DNA of 64,000 nt, from assembly GCA_028583415.1 (NCBI GenBank), contig CM053270.1, positions 47,570,663 through 47,634,662 of the forward strand, in the 5' to 3' direction. Shown one piece after another: positions 1 through 11,571 of this stretch (the stretch's first letter is position 1; every line of letters begins with the position of its first letter). The notes beneath the pieces were generated by a model. That model did not search any database and had not been told where the DNA came from. It worked only from the letters and a program-made list of their open reading frames with translations. Source of the DNA: Protea cynaroides (Eukaryota; Streptophyta; Magnoliopsida; Proteales; Proteaceae). The position numbers and the translations under genes were made by a program.

Positions 1-453
1 TCAGACATAACGGATGACACGTCTGACATAACCGACAGACAAGTAATTCTACTCATGGGTAAATCCGACTTTACACCACCCGATCCGCCTCACCATAAGT
101 AGACCAAATTTCGAAAGTATGGGGATTGAACTATTTGCACTCAAACTCACTCTACGGCCCCACTTATTTGGAGCTCGAATTCTCATACCAAGTTCCATAT
201 CTACTTGTACTCGGAGTACTAATTTAGGCATCAGAGTAGCCAAGGGTCCAAAACTCGACTTTTCTTGCGCTTGTTTCCTTGTTCGCATGTTTGACTTTCT
301 CAAAGGAAGTCATTCATTTTCCGACGGCAACAGATGACAATTATAGAATGGTGATAGAATCAATACAACCATTGTAACACAAAGCAAATTTTATTTTTAT
401 ATTTAAAGATCTGTAGGGATTGGGGGAGGGCGGTTGTACACCATACATTTATG
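1..453. other. unassigned left flank, no gene seen
   Basis: Short open frames occur on both strands around 49-337, but none has a recognisable motif, and the overlapping frames on opposite strands look like chance. I see no LTR-family sequence here. Confidence 0.5.
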
Positions 454-594
454 GGAACTGAATCCTCTCCTCCACGGCTCCCTGGCTCCCACCCCATCCA
501 ACCGTTGGAAGGGGTTGGAGTTTGAGCCGGCTCACCCCTCCAACGGTTGGATGGGGTGGGAGCCGGGGAGCCATGGAGGAGAGGATTTAGACGC
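454..594. mobile_element. foldback MITE with 9-bp target duplication
   Basis: Two arms of about 49 bp (461-509 and 539-587) are near-perfect inverted repeats with two transition differences, separated by a loop of about 30 bp. The 9-bp word ACATTTATG lies immediately outside on both sides (445-453 and 595-603). A 9-bp duplication fits Mutator-like MITEs. There is no coding capacity. The arms would form a strong hairpin in RNA from either strand. Confidence 0.7.
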
Positions 595-784
595 ACATTT
601 ATGTAGGCAACCAAGTACTGCAATGGTAGAATGACAGACTTGTACTGGAGAGAGATGAGCATTAAATTAGTTTGAATGTCACCTACATCAAGTCCCAGTA
701 CTACTTGTGTTGAATACACAAAACAAATGTTACGAAATTGCATGCACACACAAATAGATGCTGGCAAATTGGAAACAATAAGAC

Positions 785-786
<2 letters not shown>

Positions 787-846
<60 letters not shown>
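787..846. repeat. (GA)30 microsatellite
   Basis: About 30 uninterrupted GA units. Frames through it give the poly Ser-Leu peptides expected of such a repeat and are not genes. Confidence 0.97.
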
Positions 847-850
<4 letters not shown>

Positions 851-1275
851 AGAGGCGTCAAAATTAGGCCCAAATCGAAAATTAAAACCAAATCAGCCTG
901 ATTTGGCTTGGAATGAATCGAAATCAAACATTATTAGACTGTAATTGGATTGTGTTTTTCGGAGTACAGTGAAAACCCAAACTAGACCTGACCTGTCACA
1001 CCCCAATTCTGATCCAACCAGAATGATGTGAGTGAACCGTCATTGAATCAACGGTTCACACCAGGATCTCGAATAGACCGTGTCACTCATACAAACCCAT
1101 TGCACATAACCACAATCATAATATAAATAGTACAACAGAAGTTTTTAAATAGAATGAACCGAGAATCTACTGATAAATTTAAATAAAATATCTAATTATT
1201 CAAATTCAAACAAAATATAATATTCTTACATCCACTTAATCTAACCGAAAATAATTAAAATAAATAAAAATTCAA

Positions 1276-1409
1276 TCAAAGGTGCACGCAGAAAGGACAC
1301 TCGCATGAAACGTCATGCTCGTCCTCTCCTACCTGTACATCCAACGCAGCAACACCACCATACGCCGGAGCATTCACATAATCGTCCACCGAGTAACCTG
1401 CATCAACAT
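1276..1409 (-). CDS. LTR-encoded acidic Cys-rich microprotein
   Basis: Function unknown. This frame lies near the 3' end of the sense LTR and recurs in all the other long LTRs of the family. Visible features are a D-x-D-A-G start, a VDDYVNAP-YGG motif, an acidic GEDEHD stretch, and a C-terminal CECPFC cluster before the stop. It begins directly after a TTTTAG that could be a 3' splice site in a fixed phase. No conserved ATG is visible in this subfamily, where the Met of DYMNA is Val, so the true start is unresolved. Upstream in-frame sequence stays open to about 1497. Confidence 0.5.
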
Positions 1410-1971
1410 CTAAAACAATGTACGTACAAAGGGTGAGCTCACAACTTAGCTCAGTAAGACAATCAGATAGTTTTACAATATTATACATGAGTAACAATCA
1501 TTTTTATGCTGTGGTCTGGTTTAAGTTTGCAATGTGCTATAGAAAGGTTTGGTGGCCCTCGCACTTCTATACTCGAGTGTGTGACACCTCATGGATCACA
1601 CCCCCATTGGCCCACATGCACCCATCATGGAATAGAGATAGAGCTAAGATACCCCCGTACCTCCCCTGATGCTCTACCCATACCAGTACCTAAGCCCCTA
1701 CTGGTCAGGGCTCGCAAACTGGGCTCGCAACTAACCAATCCTATATGTCATCAATGTACGCTCTATCCCAGCATAGCCGTCTATGGCATAGAGATAGAGC
1801 TAAGGCATCCCCGTACCTCCCTTGATGCCCTATCCACAACTAACCCACTAGGATAGAAACATAACGCAGGTAGACCCTATCCCAACATAACTCCCTACGG
1901 CATAGAGATAGAGCTAAAGCATCATGGACAAGCCAGCGTCGACCTCGGAGACCACAGTGCCACATAACCAT

Positions 1972-4289
1972 TGTCACACCCCAATTTCGCACATTTCAGA
2001 ATGGTGTGATGAACCGCTAAATAACCAACGGTTCAACCAGGATCTCAAATAGGCTATCCCCGCGTTATCTGAACCTTCATACACTCACCATCATAATCAG
2101 AGTAAATACACAATAGCGGAAGTCTTATAAAAAAATGAACTGAGAACTAAAATGATATCCATAAATAATAGCAAATTATTCTGTGTTTAACTGAGACATA
2201 AATATTTAAGTACCAAATACATGTCTTATAAATTCAATAAAGAAACCTATAAAAATATCTAGTCAAATACACACGAGTTGCACTCGCAAGAGGAGTCGTG
2301 TGTATCATCTTCAGCTCCAGCTTTCATTGCTGCTACCGTCCCGTACGTAGAAGCATTCATATAGTCTTCAACTGTGTAACATGCATCATCAACTAAAAAT
2401 ATTTGACGTCGAGGGGTGAGCACACAACACGGCTCAGTGAGTAGCCAAAACAATGCAACATTACGTATGCATGCACATTTATTTATCTCTTTGGTCTGGT
2501 TTATAGTTTGCAATGCGCAATAGAAAGGTTTGGTGGTCAAAGGTTAACGTTTATTGACACCGCCTCTATACACAAGGTGTGGAAGTCCGCCCGAAGGTTA
2601 ACGTTTATCGTCGTCCCCATCCACCCTACCATAACATTATACAACAAAGGTTAACGTTTATTGCTATATAATGCTATACCAACACGTAAGCCCCTGTTAG
2701 CGAGGGCTTGCAAACTGGGCTCGCTACTAACCAATCCTAATGCCAAACAGTGTATCCAAGGCCTCACCCCAAAGCATCCCTCGGAATGTCCATAGAGATA
2801 GAGCTAAGGGCCCCCCGGTAGAGTCGAAGACTACAAGGACCGAGACCACCTCCCCTCATACCCTACGAGACAATAGTTCTGCTAAGGTAATGGCGATACG
2901 ACGATGTCAATGCACAAGACTTGAGTTAGAGATAGAGCTAAAGTGCTGAGACCCGCCAAAGGTTAACGTTTATTGACGTTCTCATCACACCTCCCCTGAT
3001 ACTCGCTCGCATCAAGTACATCAACCACACACATACAAGCACATGCCTATTCCTATCATCATCATCATCATCATGTTATAAACAATAAAGTAAATATGCA
3101 TGAACAAGTAATAAAAATATTGGATGGCATTCTGTATGCACATTACAAATATGTTTGCATAGAATCAAACATGGCATAGGACTCAAGAATTAGAAAACGG
3201 TTTAGTATTAACGATTAGTTTGGAGTTAAGGTTCCTACCTTAGTTTGCTATAAGATACTTTTCCAAGCTTTAAAATCACCTCCCGGTGTTATTATTAATG
3301 CTAGCAAACCTAACAAAGTCGATAGAATTTAATTAGAATTAATTTTGAATTTAAAAATCATCTTTGTTAACCGAGGGTCGATCGGAGGGTCGATGCTCGG
3401 GATACATAGGGTCGATGGGTCTACCGACCCTACCCTCTGTCCCGAACTTCCCGAATGCCGAGGGTCGATGGTCGGGTGCCTAGGGTCGATGGGTCTATCG
3501 ACCCCGTGTGCGACCTTCGGTGCACTCTGGTCCAATTTCCACTTTTTAATTCATTCTTCGTGTTTGGGGTCCTATGGCTTGCTTCCACATTCCATTAAAC
3601 ATTCATTCCATGGTCTGATACCATGATTCATCCTCCTAGATGGCTTTCATGCATTATCCTAGGGTTTTCCATGAAAACCTAACCATGAATGGATGGTTTG
3701 GGTTTTTCCAAAATCCAACACTCAACCATATCTAACCTAAGGTCTGTAGAAACTCATGGAATTAGTATCCATACCTGAGAATATTACTTTTCTCTGAGAA
3801 TTCTTCTCCTTTTTGCTAAGTCTTCTTCCTTGCCTCTTTTCTTCCTCTTTTCCTTCTTCTCTCTTTCTCTCAATTCAATTAGGGTTGTGAAAGAAGTGAA
3901 AGTGGCTTAGGGACGTCCTTTAAATAGAGTAGGAATGTCCTATAATAGTCCCATTGAGATTTGGAAAGAATCCCAATCGAAAATTAAGAAATTTCCTAAT
4001 TTCAGTTTCGACAAGTGAGGGGTCGATGAGAGGGTTGATGATCCCGTCGACCCCGTGGTCTGACACTTGTCCGACCCTCTCCCAAATTTTAAGGGTCTGA
4101 GTTTCTGATTTGGGAGGGTCGACCCTGTTTAGCTGGGTATGCGACCCTTCCTCTATTTTAAGTGTTTTTGGGTCGATTTGATACCTGGGATCTCGCTCTC
4201 CTTCACGCCCTTGGTCCATTTGACTCAACCATGATGGGTGAACCTGGTTCAAGGTGGTAAGACCGGATTAGTTTGACACGGGTCTTACA
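1972..4289 (-). repeat. solo LTR nested in LTR of A, TSD ACCAT
   Basis: TGTCACACC...GGGTCTTACA, 2318 bp, flanked by ACCAT at 1967-1971 and 4290-4294. The host sequence is continuous across one TSD copy when compared with the uninterrupted LTR at about 16330. It is a GGGTCGA-subfamily copy with motif tracts at about 3360-3530 and 4015-4165. No internal region or second LTR is present, so it is the product of LTR-LTR recombination. The repeat (ATC)n at 3057-3074 is internal to it. Confidence 0.95.
2259..2392 (-). CDS. LTR microprotein, solo LTR 1972-4289
   Basis: This intact copy reads ACYTVEDYMNAS-YG, then an acidic AEDDTHD and SSCECNSCVFD before a TAG stop. The candidate acceptor TTTTAG sits just upstream at 2394-2393. 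The ORF remains open upstream to 2540. This subfamily has an in-frame Met in DYMNA that could start a protein of about 34 residues. Confidence 0.5.
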
Positions 4290-4760
4290 ACCATGGCCAG
4301 GCCAGCATCAAGATCGAAGACCACCGTACCACGACCTTCCCCTGATGCCCCATCCGTACCAAGCATGTTAAGATAAAATACTACAAAAGGTGCCAGTGTG
4401 AGGAATGATCCCAGGCCCATGCCCCACTCCATACACCAACGAAAACAATCACATGCCTAACAATCACATCCTATCATGCATGAACAATAATAATAACAGA
4501 AAATAAAGGATGACATGTGAATATGCACAAACATCACATCATATATATTCAGTGTTAATAACAAAGATTTATTGTCCATTAATTATTAGGTTTAGGTCAA
4601 ATTCCCTTACCTGACGCTCGTTTGTTAGCTTGCTCCACGTCGCAAGATCCAAACGTGCTTTCACAAAGTCCTACAATATTATTAGGGTTTCATTAGAATA
4701 TTTTTCTTAGGGTTTCATGTTGGTCGGAAACCAACAAGGTTACAAAATACCCTCACAGAG

Positions 4761-4908
4761 CTGACCGGTGGCATGTACCGGTCGCAGCTCTATGGGGAAG
4801 ACTTGCGACCGGTATGGTCAGCCGGCCCCCACAGACCAGCCCCCCGGAAGGTACCGGTGGCGACATACCGACCGCACAGTGTGCAACTGGTATAGTCGAC
4901 CGGTATGT
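4761..4908. repeat. GTCG motif tract 2, ACCGGTCGA flavour (LTR of A)
   Basis: A dense scatter of ACCGGT, CCGGTCG, GCGACCGGTA and GTCGACCGGTA words in both orientations, with irregular spacing of about 8-25 bp. In the sense direction it lies downstream of the LTR promoter. The companion tract upstream of the promoter is at 5465-5498 and has the same flavour. Confidence 0.8.
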
Positions 4909-5636
4909 CTCCGGAAGACCATACTTGGGTTTTTCGACTGCCGTCGATCAATCTCTATGGATTTCCAGGGTTTCTTCTATCCATTCTAAGTCTGAGCTTT
5001 GAGTTAGAGTTATCTCCAACTCATTCAAGTCCTATTTCGATGAATATCATCTCGAAACTCGAATCTAGGGTTTGACGGCAACTTAGGGTTTTAAGGACCA
5101 GTTAGGGTTTTAGATCAATACCTACTTTGCATGGTATTGATCCACCCACATAACTATCCTAGAGTCATAGGGTAAGAAGAGTGGTTAAAACACTTACCGT
5201 TGACTGGCGTAACGGGAGCGTCGTCGAACGGTAATGGCGGCACCTCCTTCTTCTTCCTAGCTCATTCTCCTTTCCAACCTCCTTCTCTTCTCTAGGGTCT
5301 GTGAGAGACAATGGAAAGGATTTGAGGAGGTTTAAGGGTGTATTTATAGGCTAAAATTAGGGTTTAGTAACCATAATAGGATTAGGAAAGTCTTAGGATT
5401 CGAAATCAGGAAAGTGGGACCCTCAGAAGTCAATTTCTGGATCTCCGCACTCAGCTGCACAGAGCTGACCGGTCGACCGGTACCATCGACCGGTCAACAT
5501 AAAATCATGTTGATTTGATCGTCTTTGGTCCGATTTCGTACATGTTTGTCATCCGCTCATCCCGTCTGGCCCGGTGATGATCGGAAGACCTGCTACGACA
5601 CAAAACCAAGGTTTAGACCGGGTTTACGGAGTGCGG

Positions 5637-5746
5637 GTCTTACAACTCCCCCACCCTTAAAAGAAATTCCGTCTCCGAAATTTACATGTAGGTCTCACAA
5701 CTCCCCCACCCTTAAAAGAAATTTCAGCACCGAAATTTGAACGTAC
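5637..5746. repeat. 55-bp tandem duplication across the LTR/PPT junction
   Basis: Two copies with a 55-bp period (5637-5691 and 5692-5746). Each contains the LTR end GTCTTACA (second copy GTCTCACA), a purine tract on the minus strand (AAGGGTGGGGGAGT) and the end of the chromodomain ORF. The polypurine tract and LTR start are therefore present twice. Only the outer copy abuts the full LTR. Confidence 0.85.
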
Positions 5747-8391
5747 CTTGATCGTCGAAAAGGTTAGGATACTCCTTCCTCATTGCGCTCTCCTCTTCCC
5801 AAGTAATTTTTTTGACATTTTGGCTTCTCCAATGCACCTTCACATAATGAATATCCTTGGTTCGAAGTTGTTGTACCTATCGACTTGAGAGCATCACAGG
5901 CACCACTTCGAATGTTAATTCTTCAGTCAAGTCTGGGGGGTTTGCTGTCAAGATGTGCGATGGATCTCTAACATACTTTTTAAATAATGATACATGGAAC
6001 ACATCATGGACACTTGACATAGATGGTGGTAGAGCCAATTGATATGCTACGTTACCACGTCTAGCCAATATCTCGTATGGTCCCACATACCTGGGGCATA
6101 ACTTCCCCTTCTTACCAAACCTTTTCAGACCTTGCACCGGCGATATCTTCAAGAATACTTTGTCACCCACTGCAAACTCTAGATCTCGACGTCGATTATC
6201 CGCATAGTGCTTTTGTCGAACTTGAGCTGTCTTTACTCTCTCCTTGATTTGATCAATCACTCGACAAGTTTCTTCAACGAACTACGGCCCTACAATTCTT
6301 CTTTCTCCCACCTCGTTCCACAACAGAGGTGTTCAACACTTCTTCCCGTAGAGTGCTTCATATGGGGCCATCTGAATTGTAACTTGATAGCTGTTGTTAT
6401 AAGCAAACTCGATAAGTGATAGTTTCTCATCCCAAGCTCCCTTGAAGTCTAATGCACAAGCTCGGAGCATATCTTCTAAAATTTGAATAGTTCGTTCTGA
6501 CTGTCCGTCCGTCTGAGGGTGAAAAGTTGTACTGAACTTCAACTTTGTTCCCATAGCTTTTTGTAATCCTTCCCAGAACTTTGATGTAAAACGGGGATCT
6601 CTGTCAGATACTATACTCTCTGGGATGCCATGAAGTCTGACTATATTATCAACATATAACTTAGCCAGTTTCTTCATGGTATACTGAGGTCTAACCGCAA
6701 TAAATCGAGCTGTCTTGGTGAGTCGGTCGACTATAACCCAAACTACATCCACTGACCTTGGTGTCAAAGGTAGGCCAGTGACGAAATCCATGGTGATACA
6801 ATCCCACTTCCATGCAGGTTTCGGTAATGGCTGTAGTAAACCTACGGGTCTCTACCTTTCTACTTTAACTTGTTGACAATTTAGACATTGGAACACGAAA
6901 CGAGCTATATCTGCTTTCATACCCCTCCACCAATATAGTCTTCTTAAATCATGGTACATTTTGGTACTTCCTGGATGTACTGAATATGGAGTGTAATGAG
7001 CTTCAGTCATAACTCGATCTCTGATATTGCAGTCTCTACTCTCAGGTATACATAACCGTCCACGATACCTGAGTACCTTGTCTGAATCCAAGGTAAAGTC
7101 AGGATTGCTCGTACTCTTCTCTAAGTATTCTTGCACTGTCTTGAGATGTGGATGCTGTAGGATTGCTACCTTGACTTCATCAACTAGATCCGGTGAGATC
7201 TTCAAAGCTGCAAACATCATGGTGAACTTATGAATTAAACCTTGCTCAACTGGATCTTCTGCAGTCTCTATTATGTGTTCTTCATCATTTTCCATTGAAC
7301 TTGAGGCTGTAGCATACAATGCAGCATTTGTACTTGGCCCGGCCTCAGGTTTCGATGCCCACTTTCTGCTTAAGGCGTTAACCACCACATTTGCTTTGCC
7401 CGGATGGTACTGGATGTCACAATCATAATCTTTCAACAATTCCAGCCATCTCCTTTGTCTCATATTCAGATCCTTCTGAGTGAAAAGATAAGTTAAGCTC
7501 TTGTGATCTGACTTAATCTGAAACTTCTCACCGTACAAGTAGTGTCTCCTAGTCTTGATTGCATGTATAACTGCTGCTAACTCCAAATCATGCGTAGGAT
7601 AGTTCTTCTCATGCTCTTTTAACTGTCTTGATGCGTAAGCAATCACCTGTTCTCCTTACATCAATACACACCCGATACCCAACCCTGAAGCATCCGTATA
7701 TAAAGTAAACGGTACGCTTGGTTCTGGGATGGTCAAGATAGGTGCAGAGACTAGTCTTGACTTCAAAGTCTGAAAACATTTCTCGCACTCATCTGTCCAT
7801 ATAAATTTTTTCCCCATTTTAGTCAATCTGGTAAGTGGAACAGTGATCCTGGAGTAATCTTCCACGAATCTTCTATAATAACCAGCCAACCCAAGGAAAC
7901 TACGAATCTCCGCAACAGATTTTGGTGCTTCCCATCCTACTATAGTAGCTATCTTACTTGGATCAACCTTGATACCGTCTTCAGATACTACATGGCCCAA
8001 GAAAGCCACTTCCTTCAGCCAAAACTCGCACTTCTTGAACTTAGCATAAAACTTTTCTTGTCTTAGCCGTTGTATGGCTGCTCTTAAGTGTGTTGTATGA
8101 GCCTCCATGTCCTTTGAGTAGACCAATATGTCATTGATGAATACGATGACCGAAGTATCCAACATATCATGATACACTCGGTTCATCAGTTCCATGAACG
8201 ACGCTGGGGCGTTGGTCAACCCAAATGACATAACTAGAAACTCATAATGCCCATACCTCGTCCTGAAAGCAGTCTTCGGAATATCTCCGGCCTTGATCTT
8301 CAGTTGATGATACCCTGATCGAAGATCAATCTTCGAGAAAACCTTTGCACCCTGTAATTGATCGAACAGATCATCGATTCTAGGCAAAGGA
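5724..8391 (-). pseudogene. pol: element A pol, 3' part: RT, RNase H, integrase, chromodomain
   Basis: Reading from 8391 down: RT palm (KIDLRSGYHQ; GHYEFLVMSFGL), with the catalytic box reading FINDI instead of F-x-D-D; RNase H (YTDASGLG; DHKSL); integrase zinc finger (H-H...CLNC); DDE core (MDFVTGLPL; SDRDPRF; QSERTIQ); a C-terminal domain with GPYEIL; and a chromodomain-like end (KVHW...TWEEE...YPNLF). Breaks are a nonsense codon near 7653 between RT and RNase H, another near 6850, a frameshift between 6260 and 6333, and a stop near 5877. The RT is cut at 8391 by the nested solo LTR and resumes at 10689. The product would copy and integrate the element, but this copy is dead. Confidence 0.93.
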
Positions 8392-10688
8392 TGTCACACC
8401 CCAATTCCGCACTATTCAGAATGGTGTGATGAACCGCTAATAAACCAACGGTTCAACCAGGATCTCAAATAGGCTATCCCCGCATTATCTAAACTTACAC
8501 ATATCCGTAATCATAATCATAGTAAATACACAATAGCGGAAGTCTTATAATAACATGAACTGAGAAACTAAGATGATATTAATAATTTAATAGCAAATGA
8601 TTCTGTTTTCAACTGAGACATAAATATTTAAGTATCAAATACATGTCTTAATAAATCCAATAAAGAAACCTATAAAATATCTAATCAAATACACACGAGT
8701 TGCACTCGCAAGAGGAGTCGTGTGTATCCACTTCAGCTTCAGCTTCCATCGCTGCCACGTCCCCGTACGCAGACGCATTCATATAATCTTCAACGGTATA
8801 TCCTGCATCATCAATTAAAAATATTCGACGTCGAGGGGTGAGCACACATCACGGCTCAGTGAGTAGCCAAAACAATGCAACAGTACATATGCATGCAATC
8901 AATTTATATCTTTGGTCCGGTTTAAAGTTTGCAGTATGCAATAGAAAGGTTTAGGTAGTCAAAGGTCGCGTTTATTGACCCCGCCTCTATACACTAGTGT
9001 GTGACGTTATCCGAAGATCACGTTTATCGTTAACTCACATGCACCCAATCATGAACATTATATAACAAAGGTTACGTTTATTGCTATATAGTGCCATACC
9101 AACACGTAAGCCCCTGTTGGCGAGGGCTGCAAACTGGGCTCGCAACTAACCAATCCTAATGCCAAAAAGTGTATCCAAGGCCTCACCCCAAGATCCCCTC
9201 AAAATATCCATAGAGATAGAGCTAAGGCCCCCGGTAGAGTCGAGACTACAAGGACCGAGACCACCTCACCCGATACTCTACGACATAATAGTTCCCGCTA
9301 AAGTAATGGCGATACGACGATGCTAATGCACAAGACTTGAGTTAGAGATAGAGCTAAAGTCTTTGAGACCCGCCAAAGGTTAACGTTTATTGACGTTCTC
9401 ATCACACCTCCCCTGATACTCGCTCGCGTCAAGTACATCAACCACACACATACAAGCACATGCCTATTCCTATCATCATCATCATCATCATGTTATAAAC
9501 AATAAAGTAAATATACATGAATAAATAATAAAAATATTAGATGGCATGCTGTATGCACATTACAAATATATTCGCATGGAATCAAGCATGGCATAGGACT
9601 CAAGAAAATAGAAAACAATTTCTATTATTAGCCAATTTAGTTTAGAGTTCTGGTTCCTCACCTTAGCTTGCTAATAGATACTTTTCCAAGCTTTAGAATC
9701 ACCTTTACAATGTTATTATATTGCTAGAAGACCTAACAAAGCCGATTGAATTTAATTAGAATTAATTCCGAATTTAAAAACCATGCTGTTAACTGAGGGT
9801 CGGAGGTAGGGTCGGAGTCCTGATCGACCCTGGGTGCGACCCTCCCCAGATTCTGAACTTCCCGAACACTGAGGGTCGATGGTCAGGAACACCTAGGGTC
9901 GGATGATCATCGACCCTCGGTGCGACCCTCGGTGCACTTTGGTCCAATTCCCTCTTTTAGTCCATTCTTCGTGCTTGGGATCATATGACTTGCTCCTACA
10001 TTCCATTCTACATTCATTCCATGGTCTGAAACCATGAATCATCCACCTAAATAGCTTTCATGCATTCTCCTATGGTTTTCCATGAAAACTTAACCATAGA
10101 TTGATGGTTTGGGTTTCTCCGAGATCACACTCTCACCAATAACTAACCTAAGGTCTGTAAAAACTCATGGAATTAGTATCCATACCTGAGAAGAATAATC
10201 CTTCTCTGTAACTCTTCTCTTTTGGCTTAATTCTCTTCCTTGTTTCTCTTCTTCTTCTTTTCCTTCTCTTCTCTTTCTCTCAATTCAATTAGAGTTGTGA
10301 AAGGAGTGAAAGTGGCTTAGGGACGTCCTTTAAATAGAGTAGGAACATCCTAAAATAAGTCCCTTTGAGATTAGGAAAGAATCCCAATCGAAAATTAGGA
10401 AATTTTCTAATTTTATTTTCTTACGGTAACCGAGGGTCGATGATCCCGTCGACCCTAGGGTCCTAAGCTGTCCGACCCTCCCTTCAAAACTGGGTCTGAC
10501 TTTCTGTTTTGGGAGGTCCGACCCTGCTTAGCTGGGTATGCGACCCTTCCCCTGTTTTAAGTGTTTTTGGGTCGATTTGATACCTGGGATCTCGATCTCC
10601 TTCACGCCCTTGGCCCATTTGACTCGACCATGACGGGTAAACCTGGTTCAAGGTGGTAAGACCGGGTTAGATTGACACGGGTCTTACA
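8392..10688 (-). repeat. solo LTR inserted in RT of element A, TSD AAGGA
   Basis: 2297 bp, TGTCACACC...GGGTCTTACA, with AAGGA at 8387-8391 and 10689-10693. The RT reading frame is continuous across one TSD copy, which proves the insertion point. It is a GGGTCGA-flavour subfamily with motif tracts at about 9795-9935 and 10430-10560. No internal element sequence remains. Confidence 0.97.
8681..8814 (-). CDS. LTR microprotein, solo LTR 8392-10688
   Basis: The frame is intact: DDAGYTVEDYMNASAYG, an acidic AEAEVDTHD, then SSCECNSCVFD and a TAG stop. It is nearly identical in protein to the copies at 2259-2392 and 57286-57419. Here the AG that ends the candidate acceptor has become AA (8816-8815), so splicing into this exon would be lost in this copy. 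Confidence 0.5.
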
Positions 10689-11488
10689 AAGGATACTGAT
10701 TCTTGATCGTCAACTTGTTCAGTTCACGGTAGTCAATGCATAGTCTTACACTTCCGTCCTTCTTCTTGACAAATAATATAGGTGCTCCCCAAGGTAAAAT
10801 GCTAGGTCGTATGAAACCCTTATCTAACAATTCTTGTAATTGGGTCTTCAACTCCTTTAACTCGGTAGGGGCCATCCTGTATGGTGCTTTAGACACCGGC
10901 GCCGAACCTGGCATAAGGTCTATCACAAACTCTGTAGCTCTGTCCGATGGTAGACCTGGAAGCTCCTCTAGAAATACATTTGGGAACTCTCGAACCACAT
11001 CTATATCTTCCATCTTTTGTGAATCCGCCGTGATGTCGACTACAGATACTAGATACCCCACTCCCCCTTTCTCTAAGCATCTCTTAGCTTTTAGGGCGGA
11101 GAGGATCAGCTTCCGCTTCCTAGGTAACTTGGTACCAGTGAAGTTATACTCCTTCCCTTTTTTGTCTGTAAGCACAAGCTTCCTTTCACCACATAATAGG
11201 ATAGCTGAATGATGGCCTAGCCAATCCATTCCCAAGATGACATCAAAGTCTGCCATCTCGAGTAGCACCAAACTTGCTTCTAAGTCTCGGCCCTCAATAC
11301 ATACTATACATGGTCCATATATTCAATCAAAGCCACTTCGACTCCTAGCAGAGAGCGAACTATCAAGCTTGGGTTCAAGTGCTTAATTGGTAACTCCATT
11401 CGCTTCCCAAAGGAAATAGAAACAAAGGAGTGCGTGGCCCCAGAGTCAAATAGTACTCTGGAAGGTATACCAGCTACATTTACAATTC
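10689..11488 (-). pseudogene. pol: element A protease and N-terminal RT
   Basis: It opens with an aspartic protease: VLFDSGATHSF holds the catalytic D-S-G. The protease C-terminus follows (FDVILGMDWL), then a linker, then RT fingers (GFIRPS-PWGAP, FVKKKDGS-R, IDYRELN) up to the solo-LTR insertion at 10688. A frame break lies between about 11271 and 11304. It should be fused in frame to gag through the small intron just upstream. Protease cuts the polyprotein inside the particle. Confidence 0.9.
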
Positions 11489-11571
11489 CTAAAATTTTAT
11501 TATCCCTTAGTTCTACATGCGCATACACACAATGAAAATAGTAAGCCAAATAGTAAGGGATAGAGTCATAC
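11489..11571 (-). other. candidate 83-bp intron between gag and protease (A)
   Basis: The gag frame (ending ...SPDVV-T-G) and the protease frame (G-I-V-N-V...) differ. Removing 83 nt from GTATGA (11571) to TTTTAG (11489) joins them in frame. The segment is AT-rich and has a plausible branch site (GAACTAAG). Element B has a related 69-bp segment at the same place, although its donor GT is now AT. A frameshift is the alternative explanation. Confidence 0.6.

Larger units (their letters stand above)
994..5644 (-). repeat. 3' LTR of element A, split by a nested solo LTR
   Basis: It starts TGTCACACCCCAATTC and ends GGGTCTTACA, which is TG...CA read on the plus strand. Removing the nested copy at 1972-4289 and one TSD leaves about 2.3 kb that aligns along its length with the other LTR of A at 15352-17666. 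It belongs to the ACCGGTCGA subfamily, and tracts of that motif lie at 4761-4908 and 5465-5498. Confidence 0.93.

Noticed and set aside
49..337. overlapping small frames on both strands near the left edge
   Set aside because: No recognisable domain, and opposite-strand overlap is typical of chance frames.
730..927. poly Ser-Leu frame
   Set aside because: Produced by the GA microsatellite at 787-846. The same applies to 27772-28002.
1972..10688. 2.3-kb units taken as independent non-autonomous transposons
   Set aside because: They have TG...CA ends and 5-bp TSDs and are homologous along their length to the LTRs of complete elements A and B, so they are solo LTRs.
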